Assembly: GCF_005938385.1 (NCBI RefSeq)
Contig: NZ_VCRA01000007.1
Location: 186,001 to 250,000 of the forward strand
Source of the DNA: Paenibacillus mesophilus
GTDB lineage: Bacteria; Bacillota; Bacilli; Paenibacillales; NBRC-103111
Length of the DNA: 64,000 nt
Direction of reading: 5' to 3'
Shown one piece after another: positions 42,975-52,768 of this stretch. Each line of letters opens with the position of its first letter. Within the stretch, counting starts at the first letter, position 1. The position numbers and the translations under genes were made by a program. Below the pieces are notes generated by a model. It saw only the letters and a list, made by a program, of their open reading frames with translations, did no database searches and was not told where the DNA came from.

Positions 42975-45155
42975 TCAGCCTACGACCTGATAGCCGAATT
43001 GTACTTCCAGACCGTTCGCCGATGACGCCTGAAGGACCCGGAGCTGCAGCTTCTTCGGACTGCCGATGCCGTCGGCGGAGAACGGGGCCGCGAGACTGGT
43101 CGACTGCAGAGCCGGGGAAGCGGAGACCGAGCTGCCGCCGGCGCTCGCTCCGTCGGCGTCCAGCCGAACGTCGCACGTGCCGGAAGCAAGCTTCCGGGTC
43201 ACTTTCACGATCCGGATTTTTTGGCCGTCCAAGTACAAGAAATTTTGAAGATCGTATAACCCGTCCGCTACCGGTCCGGTAATATGCGCGCTCAGCCATC
43301 CGTCGATTTGGTCGATGCCTTTATTGCCGGTAAAGCGTGTTTGAGCCGTTTGCGTTCCGTACAATTGGTACGGTCCTGCCGTATTTCCTCTCAGATCGTT
43401 GTCGCTGACGAGCACATCGGCCGCTCCACTTACGATTCCGTAGTCTTGGCGCGAGACGCCGTCCGGCAGCGAACCTATCGCGTTGCCGACCACCACGACT
43501 CGGGACGCGGTCGATCTTAGATGAATGCCGGCGCCGCTCCTCCAAGCGGTTCCTCCCCCGGTATAGCCATGAACGAAGGCCGCTCCTTGAAGATCGAATT
43601 GGGTCGGGCTGATGACGGTTACTCTCCATTTCCCGTTAGCTTCCGTCGTGCCGGCTACGTTCTGGATCGTAATCCGGTCGTCCGTTTCCCAGCGGTGCGC
43701 CGACGCCGTCGTTACGCGAATGCCGCCGGTGCCGTTGTCCGCAATGCCCGCGATCGTCCGCGAGAAGGCGGTATGCGCCGTTCTGCCGTTGTTCCCGATC
43801 AGACAGCCCGTGACCGTCACACGCGACGAAGCAATATCGATCCCGTTGCGTCCGCAGCCCCGTATGACGCATCCGGTAAAGGTCGCGATGCCCGTATAGC
43901 CAGCCGCAATCCGGACATTGTCCTCTTCTCCGTCGCACGAAATATAGGTATTGGCGAACTGTACCTGAGCGCCGGCATCGAGCAGCACCGGAACGCCGTG
44001 GGCGTTCTCGAATCCCCCGCCTTCGAAGTACAGAAATTTCGGCCCGCCTTGGCCGGTATTGTTTCTGAGCCATAAGCCGTGTCTTCCGAACAGGATCGCC
44101 GTCGCGATAAATTTGATCGAGCCGCCGAGCCCGTCGATTACGAGATTGTCCGTATTCGGGTTGGCGGTTCCGGCCGCTATGGCGCACTGCACGAATTCGA
44201 CAGGGTCTGCCCGGGAGGCGTCGTTCGCTCCGTTCAACAATATGACCTGCTCCCCGTTGAACCCGGACCATATGCAGTTTTGGAACCGGACCGTGTTGCA
44301 GGCTCGGAGTGTTAGGCCGTTGTATCCGTTCTTGAATCTTACGCCGGAGAAGAAAAGCATATAATTGCCCGCCTCGCCTAGGCGTTCCGTAGCGATCAGA
44401 CTGCCTCCCGTCAACCCTTCCCCGCGCATCTGCATATTCCTGAACCCGCCGCCGCGGACGCCCGACAGCAGAAACCCGTCTGCAGCCCCGGTAGCTACGA
44501 TATATTGCGTGGAAAACTCGTCGCCGTCCGTGCCGCCCGCACCTTCGAACACGATGGGGACGGTGCGTACCCGGATCGTATTCCCGATTCGTACTTTACC
44601 GGGGCCCGCCTCGATGACGCCGCCTGCGGTCAGAGCATCTACCGCCGCTTGCACGCGTGCGGAGTCGTCTTCCAGGCCGTGCCCTTTCCAGCCGAACCAA
44701 GAGAGGTTCAGCCGTACTTTATGTTCCCGCTTCCATCGCCCAGTCGCCACGCCGGCTACGGCGAATACGGTGCCTCCATTGTCCGTCTCCGTGCTGTCCG
44801 CATCCCAGTAAAGCAAACCGCCGCCCGCACCGGGGACATCCACATAATACCCGCGCAAGCTTACCTGCCGTCCGTCCGTCACGCCAGGCGTGCTCCGCAA
44901 TTCGTCTACGCTGTTGATCTCGCGCATCCCGAACCGACCATAAGCGTTCGGGCCATAGGTCGCTTCGTACACGCTCCCTTCCGCGGATCGGGATCCGATC
45001 CATCCTCCTCCCGCCAACGCGACGCCCGCTATGCCCAAAGACGACAGAAGCTTGCGTCTGCTGATCATGCCGCCGCGTCCGCTTGCGGACGCCTCCACTC
45101 GCTCCGTACCTTGGACGTTCTCCGTGTCGATTCCCCATTCTTCATCTCTCGGCAT
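42975..45155 (-). CDS. Tat-exported right-handed beta-helix protein (pectate lyase 3-like)
   Basis: The protein (726 residues) carries a twin-arginine signal, SRRKLLSSLGIAGVALAGGG, beginning about 31 residues in. The body has the LNLSWFGWKGHGLEDDSARVQAAVDAL start of pectate-lyase-3/tailspike domains and repeated beta-helix turns (NTVRFQNCIWSGFNG, VTVTGCLIGNN, VVVVGNAIGSLPDG). The last ~100 residues form a separate beta domain. It probably binds or cleaves a polysaccharide outside the cell. GGAGG lies 8 bp before ATG 45155. No tatA/tatC gene is in the window. Confidence 0.85.
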   Translation of the reverse strand: MPRDEEWGIDTENVQGTERVEASASGRGGMISRRKLLSSLGIAGVALAGGGWIGSRSAEGSVYEATYGPNAYGRFGMREINSVDELRSTPGVTDGRQVSLRGYYVDVPGAGGGLLYWDADSTETDNGGTVFAVAGVATGRWKREHKVRLNLSWFGWKGHGLEDDSARVQAAVDALTAGGVIEAGPGKVRIGNTIRVRTVPIVFEGAGGTDGDEFSTQYIVATGAADGFLLSGVRGGGFRNMQMRGEGLTGGSLIATERLGEAGNYMLFFSGVRFKNGYNGLTLRACNTVRFQNCIWSGFNGEQVILLNGANDASRADPVEFVQCAIAAGTANPNTDNLVIDGLGGSIKFIATAILFGRHGLWLRNNTGQGGPKFLYFEGGGFENAHGVPVLLDAGAQVQFANTYISCDGEEDNVRIAAGYTGIATFTGCVIRGCGRNGIDIASSRVTVTGCLIGNNGRTAHTAFSRTIAGIADNGTGGIRVTTASAHRWETDDRITIQNVAGTTEANGKWRVTVISPTQFDLQGAAFVHGYTGGGTAWRSGAGIHLRSTASRVVVVGNAIGSLPDGVSRQDYGIVSGAADVLVSDNDLRGNTAGPYQLYGTQTAQTRFTGNKGIDQIDGWLSAHITGPVADGLYDLQNFLYLDGQKIRIVKVTRKLASGTCDVRLDADGASAGGSSVSASPALQSTSLAAPFSADGIGSPKKLQLRVLQASSANGLEVQFGYQVVG

Positions 45156-45236
45156 CCTCACAACCTCCACTCGCAAGTTTAAACGTCGCCTCGTTCGGTA
45201 CGGGCGAAAGCGCTACCCCGCCTCATCTGCAGGCCG

Positions 45237-46526
45237 TCAGCGGCGCTGCTCCTGCTCGATTTGCTTGTTGATCTGATCTTCCATCTCCCGCAGACCGGTA
45301 TTGATGTCTTTCTGTCCGCCAAGCATCGTAATGAGAACGCTGTTGAACGTCGATTTGGCGGTTCCGTCGTACTTCGACAGCGGGGCGGGCTTCGCGATCG
45401 TATCTTTGAAGAAGGCGGCGATGTTTTTCTTCTCCAGCCCGGTTATCCCTTTGCCGAATTCGCTGCGTACAGCTTCGCTCTTCAAGATCGGAATGCGGCC
45501 CTGCCGGGCAAGCTCGATCGCCACCTCGTCGGACATCAAATACGAGATGACCTGGAATGCCGCGTCTTTGTTTTTGCTCGCCGGCGGTATCGCGTAGTAA
45601 GGCGCGTTCATTTGAGTGCCCGCCCGTTCCTTCCCGGCGAAGTGAGGGAAGGAGACGACGTCCCAATTCATGCCCGACGCAGCCAGCTCCGTCATATAGT
45701 TCGGTCCGGTCCTCATGGCGAGCGTCTGGTTTTTCATAAAGGCGGTCTTCTCGTCCACCGGAGGCTGATTGCCGGGAATCGTATAGAACGAGGTCATCAC
45801 CTTTACCCATTGCGCCCATTGCTCGTTATTGACGGCGGCTTTATTCGTCTTGGAATCGACGAACGGCAGCGCCAGCTGATTTTTGTAGATGACGTTCAAG
45901 AAATTGTAGTGAAAGCCGTGGATCTGAACGTTCCCGTCGGTACGGACGATCCGCTTCGTCAAATCGTACAGTTCTTCCCAAGTCATATCATCCTTCGGAT
46001 AGCCGACGCCCGCCCGATCGAAAATGTCTTTATTGTAAAAAAGCGCATTATTGTTCAGCTCGAACGGCATGACCAGAAACTGCCCGTTGTCGGAATATGA
46101 CTTCACCACATCCACGACGCCATCCGTAAACCGGTTAAGGTCGAATTTGTACGTCTTGATGAGAGGGGTCAGATCGGACAGCAGCTGCAAATCTTTCAGC
46201 TTCCATAGCCCGCCTAGAGAATGGGAAATGATGTCCGGAACGACTCCGCCGGAGACGACATCCTCGATCATCGTCCCTTTGGCGCTTTTGATCACTTTCA
46301 AGTCGACCTGCGGAAATTTTTTGCGGATCAGCTGCTCGACCGTTTCCGCGGATACGCCGGTATCCTCCTTGAATAGCGTCAACGAAACCGGACCGACGAT
46401 ATCTGCGGCAGGCGGCTTGTTGTCCGTTTCGGGCTGCGATCCCGGTCCGCCTTTGCCGCTGCATCCGATCATCAATACGAGCATCGCCGAAATGGAAGCG
46501 CATGCAATTTTCTTCTTGTCGATCAT
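45237..46526 (-). CDS. Extracellular solute-binding lipoprotein
   Basis: The 429-residue protein has a lipoprotein signal with lipobox MIGC (Cys22) and the family-1 solute-binding body (FYNKDIFDRAGVGYPKDDMTWEELYDLTKR, WDVVSFPHFAGKE). The C-terminal segment QKDINTGLREMEDQINKQIEQ is the same tail as in the other two lipoproteins of the window. No permease is adjacent. It lies upstream of the beta-helix gene on the same strand (81 bp) and divergent from the FAD oxidoreductase. A carbohydrate ligand is likely. Confidence 0.9.
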   Translation of the reverse strand: MIDKKKIACASISAMLVLMIGCSGKGGPGSQPETDNKPPAADIVGPVSLTLFKEDTGVSAETVEQLIRKKFPQVDLKVIKSAKGTMIEDVVSGGVVPDIISHSLGGLWKLKDLQLLSDLTPLIKTYKFDLNRFTDGVVDVVKSYSDNGQFLVMPFELNNNALFYNKDIFDRAGVGYPKDDMTWEELYDLTKRIVRTDGNVQIHGFHYNFLNVIYKNQLALPFVDSKTNKAAVNNEQWAQWVKVMTSFYTIPGNQPPVDEKTAFMKNQTLAMRTGPNYMTELAASGMNWDVVSFPHFAGKERAGTQMNAPYYAIPPASKNKDAAFQVISYLMSDEVAIELARQGRIPILKSEAVRSEFGKGITGLEKKNIAAFFKDTIAKPAPLSKYDGTAKSTFNSVLITMLGGQKDINTGLREMEDQINKQIEQEQRR

Positions 46527-47181
46527 TCGATTGTCCCCCTATGTTCGGTTCATTCAAGGTGAAGACCGGTCATTGCAGCAGCTTCCAGACGTTCCGGATG
46601 CCTCGGCCATTTGGGTTAACCGCTTCACCTTCGGTGCTGCCGTTCTTTCCTTTATCGGCTGACAGACGATCCAAATTCTCAGCAAACGCTTTCAAAATGG
46701 ATAAAGCAGTCAATCGTTCCATAAAGGAATACTTTGCCGGTCTAAGCGATAATGATCAATGACGCATTAAACTCAAGAAAGCTTCATATAGATGCTTCAT
46801 TCCAATTAGCGAAACGTCACCCCCTTCGAAAAAACGGGTCATTTTTAAACGGATTATTACAGCTCGTTTAAAATTATATCGGCACAAGTTTAATTTTTCA
46901 ATACATTTTTTAAACATTTTAACTCCCCTTCTACTTTCGTCGTTCACTTCTAATTTAACAAAGTAAATGGAGCAATACATGCGAAAAATGCTTATAAACC
47001 GCCTTAAAACAGTGAAACAGCTAGAAAATTCATGTCATTCGACCATAATCGATTTATATCGCCGTTTAATAAATATAGCAAAACTAAACACCTTGATGTA
47101 TACTTCTGTTTATCAAATAGGTTAACCAGTTGTTAACGATAATTTGAAAACTTGCCCGACACAGTCGAAAGGAGCAATTCC
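46527..47181. other. AT-rich divergent intergenic region with inverted repeat
   Basis: This 655-bp region separates the divergent lipoprotein and FAD-oxidoreductase genes. It holds TTTTAAACG (46843-46851) and CGTTTAAAA (46865-46873), perfect 9-bp arms 13 bp apart. Several TTTAAAC- and GTTAAC-like words lie toward 47130. A 74-codon minus frame at 46756-46980 has no supporting features. I read it as a control region, with no gene. Confidence 0.5.
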
Positions 47182-49107
47182 ATGCACACTCAACAAGCCG
47201 ACGTACTCATATTGGGGGGGACTCCCGGAGGAATCGGAGCTGCGCTCGCCGCCGCCAGGCGCGGCAGAAAGACGGTAATGATCGAGACTTCGCCTTATGT
47301 CGGAGGATTGATGACGAGCGGACTCGGCATGACCGATATCCATTCACTCGATGCGGCGGGTTCGGTATTCCGCGAATACGCTTCCAACGTATTGAACCAT
47401 TATATCGAAACGTACGGCCCCGATTCGGAGCAAGTCGTCCATTGCCGCAAAGGGCTCCGGTTCGAGCCGTCGGTAGCCAAGAGCATTTTCGCCCGGATGC
47501 TCGGAGCGGAGCCCAATCTGCAGACGTTCGTCTCCCATGAACTCGTTTCCGTCGGGAAGGAAGGGGATTCCTTGACGTCGGTTACCGTCCGCCCCATTGA
47601 CGGAGGAAGCGAAGTCACGTACGAAGCGCATGTTTTTATCGATGCGACTTATGAAGGCGATCTGGCCGCCATGGCCGGCGTTCCTTATTCTCTCGGACGG
47701 GAATCGCGCGACGACTGGAACGAAGAATATGCGGGGACGCTGTACCAGAACTTCCTTACGAAAGAAGTGCTGCCCGGCAGTACGGGCGACGGAGACGACC
47801 GCATTCAAGCGTACAATTTCCGTCTGTGCTTGACCAAAAACAAGAGCAACCAGGCGCCCTTCCTCAAGCCGGCCGGCTACAATCGAAACGACTACGCCAG
47901 TCTGATCGAGGACGTGAGCGCCGGCCGGGTCAAAGGCTTCAGCGAAGTTTGCAATACGGTCATGATTCCGAACGGCAAAACGGATACGAACAATTATCAT
48001 TACTGCTTATGCTCGACCGACTTGCCGGAGGAAAACCAGGAATATCCGGAAGGGAGCCGAGCCGTCCGGGAACGAATCGTGAAGCGACACCGCGAATATA
48101 TCCAAGGGTTGCTCTGGTTTTTGCAGAACGACGGGGAGCTCCCGGAATGGTTCCGCGACGATTCCCGCCAGTGGGGTCATGCCGCCGACGAATTCGCCGA
48201 TACGGATCATTTCCCTCCGCAAATATACGTCCGCGAAGCAAGACGGATCCACGGGGAGTACGTATTCACGGAAAACGACGCCCGCCGCGCCCCCGGCCTC
48301 GGAAGATCGCCGATCCATTACGACAGCATCGCGAGCGGCGACTACGGGATCGATTCGCACGCCACCCGCAAACGCGAGCCGATCGGGCAAAACATCGCGC
48401 TGGAAGGCTTCATGGCGATCGGGTTCTTGACGGAAATTTACCAAATTCCATACGGCTCCATCGTTCCGCAGCGTGTCGATCGCTTGCTTGTACCGGTTGC
48501 CGTCTCGGCTACGCATATGGGACTCGGCACGATCCGGATGGAGCCGTGCTGGATGCAGATCGGGTACGCGGCCGGCGTGGCGGCGGATGTGAGCCTTGCG
48601 ACGGAGCGGCACGTCCGCGACTTGTCGATCGACAAGCTGCAGGACGAACTGCTCGCGGACAAACAAGTCATTACTTATTTGAAGGATGAGCCTTGGGGCA
48701 CCGAGACGAGCAAGGCGGTCCAATATTTCGGCGCCAAATCGTTCTTCCCGGGATATACGGCCGAACCGGAGGCGGAGGTTACCGTAGCGCAAGCATCGCA
48801 ATGGATCGCAGTGAGCCGGTCGCTTCCGGGAGGAAGAAAGCTGCCCTGCTTGCCGGCGTCGGCGGCTATTTTGCCGGCCGGAGTCGACATGGGGCCGAAA
48901 TCGCCGAAAGAAGAGCCATCGCCGGAAGCGTACTGGACGGAGCAGCCTTATTTGACCGCTGCTATGGCGCGCAAATGGAGCCAAGTGGCTGCAAGAGTCA
49001 TGAATGCCGCCCACGGCGACTGGTTCGACGGGGAGAAGGAAACCGTTACCCGCGGGCAGTTTCTGAACGCGTTGTATATTTTCCTTCGGGGAGCAAGGCA
49101 GCACTGA
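47182..49107 (+). CDS. FAD-dependent oxidoreductase
   Basis: The protein (641 residues) starts with the FAD-binding motif DVLILGGTPGGIGAALAAARRG and the second ribose-binding segment VMIETSPYVGGLMTSGLG. It continues with FIDATYEGDLAAMAGVPYSLGRES, a hallmark of the FAD-dependent oxidoreductase family common in carbohydrate clusters. AAAGGAG precedes ATG 47182. It heads a three-gene run with a dehydrogenase and an isomerase and probably oxidises a sugar or its derivative. The substrate is unknown. Confidence 0.88.
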   Translation: MHTQQADVLILGGTPGGIGAALAAARRGRKTVMIETSPYVGGLMTSGLGMTDIHSLDAAGSVFREYASNVLNHYIETYGPDSEQVVHCRKGLRFEPSVAKSIFARMLGAEPNLQTFVSHELVSVGKEGDSLTSVTVRPIDGGSEVTYEAHVFIDATYEGDLAAMAGVPYSLGRESRDDWNEEYAGTLYQNFLTKEVLPGSTGDGDDRIQAYNFRLCLTKNKSNQAPFLKPAGYNRNDYASLIEDVSAGRVKGFSEVCNTVMIPNGKTDTNNYHYCLCSTDLPEENQEYPEGSRAVRERIVKRHREYIQGLLWFLQNDGELPEWFRDDSRQWGHAADEFADTDHFPPQIYVREARRIHGEYVFTENDARRAPGLGRSPIHYDSIASGDYGIDSHATRKREPIGQNIALEGFMAIGFLTEIYQIPYGSIVPQRVDRLLVPVAVSATHMGLGTIRMEPCWMQIGYAAGVAADVSLATERHVRDLSIDKLQDELLADKQVITYLKDEPWGTETSKAVQYFGAKSFFPGYTAEPEAEVTVAQASQWIAVSRSLPGGRKLPCLPASAAILPAGVDMGPKSPKEEPSPEAYWTEQPYLTAAMARKWSQVAARVMNAAHGDWFDGEKETVTRGQFLNALYIFLRGARQH

Positions 49108-49164
49108 TCCGGCACGAGAGCAGTTGTTGGACAATATCGATAACCAATACGAGGAGCGATTTCC

Positions 49165-50256
49165 ATGAGCAGAAACATACGGATCGGCATTATCGGCAGC
49201 GGCAGCAACGCCACCAGGCACGCGGCGGCCTATATGAAAATGAGCGACGTCGAGCTGGTCGCCGTAGCGGACCTTGTCCCGGGCAAAGCGGCCGAGTTTA
49301 TTCAGAAGAACGGGCTTACGCAAGCCGCGCCTTTCGAAAGCCACGAACAGCTGCTGGAGCTTGATCTGGACGGCGTCAGCATCTGTACGCCGAACATCGC
49401 GCACCACCGGACGAGCGTTGACGCTTTGAACGCCGGCAAGCACGTGCTGACCGAGAAACCGATGGCCGTCACGCTGGAGCAGGCTATCGAGATGGTCGAA
49501 GCATCCAAGCGGTCAGGCAAAATATTGACGGTCGGCTTCCAGCCCCGCTACGATCCGAACCATAAAGAAATTAAACGGATCGTGCAGTCCGGTACGCTCG
49601 GCAAAGTGTATCATGTGCAGACCGGCGGAGGCCGCAGACGCGGCATGCCGGGTAGAGGCTTTATCCGCAAAGACATTTCCGGCTCGGGCGCGATTGCGGA
49701 CATCGGCTGCTACTCGCTCGATTTGGCGATGGATGCCTTGGGCTATCCGAAGCCGCTGACCGTGTCGGCCTACTGCTCCAACTACTTCGGCACGAATCCG
49801 AAATACCATAAAGACGCCGATAAGTTCGATGTCGAGGATTTCGGCGAAGCGCTCGTCCGGTTCGAAGGGGACGTCGTGCTCAATTTCAAAATTTCGTGGG
49901 CGATGCATATGGATACGCTCGGCCCCACTTTGTTTCTGGGAACGGAAGGCGGTTTGAAGATCGAGCCGGAGCAAGGCATCAGCAAGCTTTCTTCGGGCGC
50001 CTGGGATAAAGGACCGGGATCGATCACGCTGTATCACGACGTCATGGGACATCCGACGGAAAGCCCGATTCCGGTCAAGCCGCACAATTTGGACATCTTC
50101 TACGAGAAAGTCCGCGATTTCGTCGTCGCCGTCAAGGAAGGCAAGCCCGCTCCGATACCCGGCGAGCAAATTTTGCTGAACCAGGCCGTGATCGACGGCA
50201 TCCTCCGCTCGTCGGAGCTGAAGCGCGAAGTCGTCATAGAGCTTCCTACATATTAA
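49165..50256 (+). CDS. Gfo/Idh/MocA family dehydrogenase
   Basis: The 363-residue protein has the Rossmann start IRIGIIGSGSNATRHAAAY, LTEKPMA near residue 96, with the catalytic Lys, and DIGCYSLDLAMDALGYPKP near 181. AGGAG lies about 9 bp before the ATG. It sits between the FAD oxidoreductase (57 bp) and the isomerase (18 bp) and repeats the dehydrogenase-isomerase order seen at the left end of the window. Confidence 0.92.
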   Translation: MSRNIRIGIIGSGSNATRHAAAYMKMSDVELVAVADLVPGKAAEFIQKNGLTQAAPFESHEQLLELDLDGVSICTPNIAHHRTSVDALNAGKHVLTEKPMAVTLEQAIEMVEASKRSGKILTVGFQPRYDPNHKEIKRIVQSGTLGKVYHVQTGGGRRRGMPGRGFIRKDISGSGAIADIGCYSLDLAMDALGYPKPLTVSAYCSNYFGTNPKYHKDADKFDVEDFGEALVRFEGDVVLNFKISWAMHMDTLGPTLFLGTEGGLKIEPEQGISKLSSGAWDKGPGSITLYHDVMGHPTESPIPVKPHNLDIFYEKVRDFVVAVKEGKPAPIPGEQILLNQAVIDGILRSSELKREVVIELPTY

Positions 50257-50274
50257 GAGAAGGAGGGGTTTGGC

Positions 50275-51165
50275 ATGCCGCATTCGATCGGCGTTCGATT
50301 AACTAGAGGCATTACGATGGGAAACGAGCGGGACACTTGGAAGGAGTGGTTTGCCTGGATGGCGCAAACCGGATTCCGGGTCGTGGACGTTCCCGAATTG
50401 TCCGCGGAGATGAAGCAGGACGCCGAGGAGGCCGGACTTACGATCGGGACGTTCGACGTCGGTCACGTCCAAGTCGCGCGGCTGTTCAGCAAGGACGAGC
50501 AGAAGCGGTATGAGGCGCTTGAATCGATTCGCCAGGGCATCCGCAATGCCGCTTCCCAGGGAGGCAAGCTTTGCTTCATGTGTCTGAAGCCCGAAGATCC
50601 GGCGACAACCCGCAAGGAATCGTTCGATTTGTTCAAGGAGATGTTTCCCGGCCTGCTCGCTTTCGCGGAGCAAGAAGGCGTTGCGATCGTATTGGAAGGC
50701 TGGCCCGGCAACGCGCCCTATTACCCGACGATCGGATGCACGCCGGAAATGCTGCGGGCGATGTTCGAAGCGGTTCCTTCCCCGGCGCTTCAGCTGAACT
50801 ATGATCCTTCCCATCTCATCCGGCTAGGGATCGACTGCGTGCGGTTTTTGCGCGAGTTTTCCGGACGGATCGGGCATGTGCACGCTAAAGATTGCGTCAT
50901 TCTGCCGGAGAACGTCTATTTGTACGGACGGCACCAGCCCCCGGTATTCGAGCACGGAATCAAATCGAGCGAAGGTCCGTGGCGGTACACGATTCCCGGC
51001 GAAGGGCAAGCGGACTGGGCCGCCATCGCCTTCGAGCTCGACTTGATCGGCTACCGGGGCGCCGTTACCGTAGAGCTGGAGGATCACCGGTACAAGGGGA
51101 GTGTCGAGGAGCATCGGCGCGGATTGGTGAAGTCTCTGCAGCATCTGTCTCGTTTTTTCTCTTGA
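50275..51165 (+). CDS. Sugar phosphate isomerase/epimerase (TIM barrel)
   Basis: The 296-residue protein has metal-site segments of xylose-isomerase-like barrels: IVLEGWPGN near residue 142, LNYDPSHLIRLG near 175, GHVHAKDC near 200, and VTVELED near the end. GAGAAGGAGG before the ATG is a strong ribosome site. It is the last gene of the three-gene run and is followed by a terminator at 51229. Confidence 0.9.
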   Translation: MPHSIGVRLTRGITMGNERDTWKEWFAWMAQTGFRVVDVPELSAEMKQDAEEAGLTIGTFDVGHVQVARLFSKDEQKRYEALESIRQGIRNAASQGGKLCFMCLKPEDPATTRKESFDLFKEMFPGLLAFAEQEGVAIVLEGWPGNAPYYPTIGCTPEMLRAMFEAVPSPALQLNYDPSHLIRLGIDCVRFLREFSGRIGHVHAKDCVILPENVYLYGRHQPPVFEHGIKSSEGPWRYTIPGEGQADWAAIAFELDLIGYRGAVTVELEDHRYKGSVEEHRRGLVKSLQHLSRFFS

Positions 51166-51228
51166 ATGAGTCGTCTTCATACGTATTGATCGCCCGCGGA
51201 TTCACATCGATTGACAATCCGTAACTCC

Positions 51229-51256
51229 AACCGGCTGCCGATGCAGCCGGTTTTTT
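51229..51256 (+). terminator. Rho-independent terminator after isomerase
   Basis: AACCGGCTGC-CGAT-GCAGCCGGTT followed by TTTT ends the plus-strand operon, 64 bp past the stop codon. Confidence 0.88.
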
Positions 51257-51304
51257 CGCAACAAACGAAACTTCTCCATCCTCCCACTCCCAGGTCAAAC
51301 CTAA

Positions 51305-51525
51305 TTTACTTGACCCGATTCGACCCGCTAAATGGAAATCCTACAGTACAAGTAACAAGAATAGAGCAAATAGCGAGCCTAAACGGGAAAACCTGAAGTT
51401 AAATTCGCCATAATCGGGTCCAAGAAGCAAATTCGATAAAATGTGCTGCAGGTTTTCCAGTTAAACTTTCGCAAATGCGAAGAATCGATGAAATTTACGG
51501 CATATTTTCCAGTTACGGGAGCGGA
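51305..51525. repeat. Dispersed ~225-bp intergenic repeat, copy 2
   Basis: Related along its length to 37775-38000: it shares CCGCTAAATGGAAATCCTAC, the run AACAAGAATAGAGCAAATA, CAGGTTTTCCAGTTAAAC and TTTTCCAGTTACGGGAGCGG, with scattered base changes. The inner inverted repeat is present in weaker form. It fills most of the gap between two convergent operons. Confidence 0.75.
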
Positions 51526-51551
51526 CGAAGCAGCATGGAAGTCTGATACAA

Positions 51552-51602
51552 CAAAAAACAGCGGCCCGGAACTCGTATGCCCAAGTCCCGAACCGCCGTT
51601 CC
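51552..51602 (-). terminator. Probable terminator after minus-strand dehydrogenase
   Basis: On the minus strand GCGGTTCGGGAC and GTTCCGGGCCGC pair imperfectly around a 12-base loop and are followed by TGTTTTTTG, just past the stop at 51620. Confidence 0.55.
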
Positions 51603-51619
51603 GCTATGTAAGTATAAGT

Positions 51620-52750
51620 TCAAGCTTCCGCTACCTGCACCCACCGCGAGCCGTCATGGGCGCTTTCCAAACATTTGTCGATAAACCGCACTCCGTCAAT
51701 GCCTTCTCCGATTCGCGGATAGTCCGCATTCGGATCGGCTCCCTTTCCTTGCAGCAGACCGGATACGTCCGAGCAAAAAGCCGAATAAATGTTCGAGAAC
51801 GCTTCGTATAGCCCTTCCGGATGACCTCCGGGAAGCCGATTGAATGCAGCGGCCCCCGGGTACAGCGCGTCTCTCCCCCGGGACAGCAGCTGCAGCGGTT
51901 TCCCTTTCACGCTAAGCCGAAGCTCGTCCGGACGCTCCTGCTCCCATTCCAGCGACCCTTTCGTTCCGAACAGCCTAACCTTCAGCCCGTTCTTACTGCC
52001 GGCCGCCACCTGTGAGCACCAATATACACCCGTGGCGCCGCCCTCGTATTTGACTAATATATTGGCGTTGTTGTCAAGCTCCATCAGCGTACCGTACGAC
52101 TGCATATCCGCGCAAAGCGACTCGATCTTCAGTCCCGTCATGTACGATACGGTATGCGCGATATGGACGCCGATGTCGGCCACGCAGCAGGACTTCCCTT
52201 GGCTTGCGTCCATCCTCCACGACGCCCGCTCCGCATTCAATACCCACTCCTGCGGATATTCCGCCATCACGGTAATCAGGTCGCCCAGTTCCCCGTGCCG
52301 GACGAGCTCCCTCGCCTGCTTGACCATCGGGTATCCGGAATACGTGTACGTCACGCAGAACAGCAGGCCGTTTCGCTCCGCGATGCGCTCCAATTCCTTC
52401 GCTTCGCTCTGTTCGATCGTAAGAGGCTTGTCGCAAACGACATGAAATCCGTGCTGCAGAAACGTTTTCGCTATGGCGTAATGCGAGTTGTTCGGCGTCA
52501 CGATGGAAACGAAATCGATCCGGTCCTCGCGCCCCGCTTCCTTCTCCGCCATCTCCTCGTAGGTCGAATAGATCCGGTCCGGCGCGATTCCGAGCTTGTG
52601 CCCGGTTGCCGCCGATTTCGCCGCATCCCTCGAGAAACACCCCGCCGCGATTACGCTCTTCCGGTCGAACATCGCGGCTCTGCAATGAATATCGCCGATC
52701 AAAGACCCTTCTCCGCCGCCAACCATGCCGAACTTCAGGACGGACTGCAT
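51620..52750 (-). CDS. Gfo/Idh/MocA family dehydrogenase
   Basis: The 376-residue protein starts KFGMVGGGEGSLIGDIHCRAAM, has VVCDKPLTIEQSEA with the catalytic Lys near residue 105, and DIGVHIAHTVSYMTGL near 193. GGGGGAAGG precedes the ATG. The LacI-type regulator gene is directly upstream on the same strand, 18 bp away, so both are probably one operon under LacI control. Confidence 0.9.
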   Translation of the reverse strand: MQSVLKFGMVGGGEGSLIGDIHCRAAMFDRKSVIAAGCFSRDAAKSAATGHKLGIAPDRIYSTYEEMAEKEAGREDRIDFVSIVTPNNSHYAIAKTFLQHGFHVVCDKPLTIEQSEAKELERIAERNGLLFCVTYTYSGYPMVKQARELVRHGELGDLITVMAEYPQEWVLNAERASWRMDASQGKSCCVADIGVHIAHTVSYMTGLKIESLCADMQSYGTLMELDNNANILVKYEGGATGVYWCSQVAAGSKNGLKVRLFGTKGSLEWEQERPDELRLSVKGKPLQLLSRGRDALYPGAAAFNRLPGGHPEGLYEAFSNIYSAFCSDVSGLLQGKGADPNADYPRIGEGIDGVRFIDKCLESAHDGSRWVQVAEA

Positions 52751-52768
52751 TCGCCTTCCCCCTTTGTT

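Noticed and set aside
46756..46980. 74-codon minus-strand ORF in the divergent control region
   Set aside because: AT-rich sequence with no ribosome site or recognisable domain; better explained as regulatory DNA.
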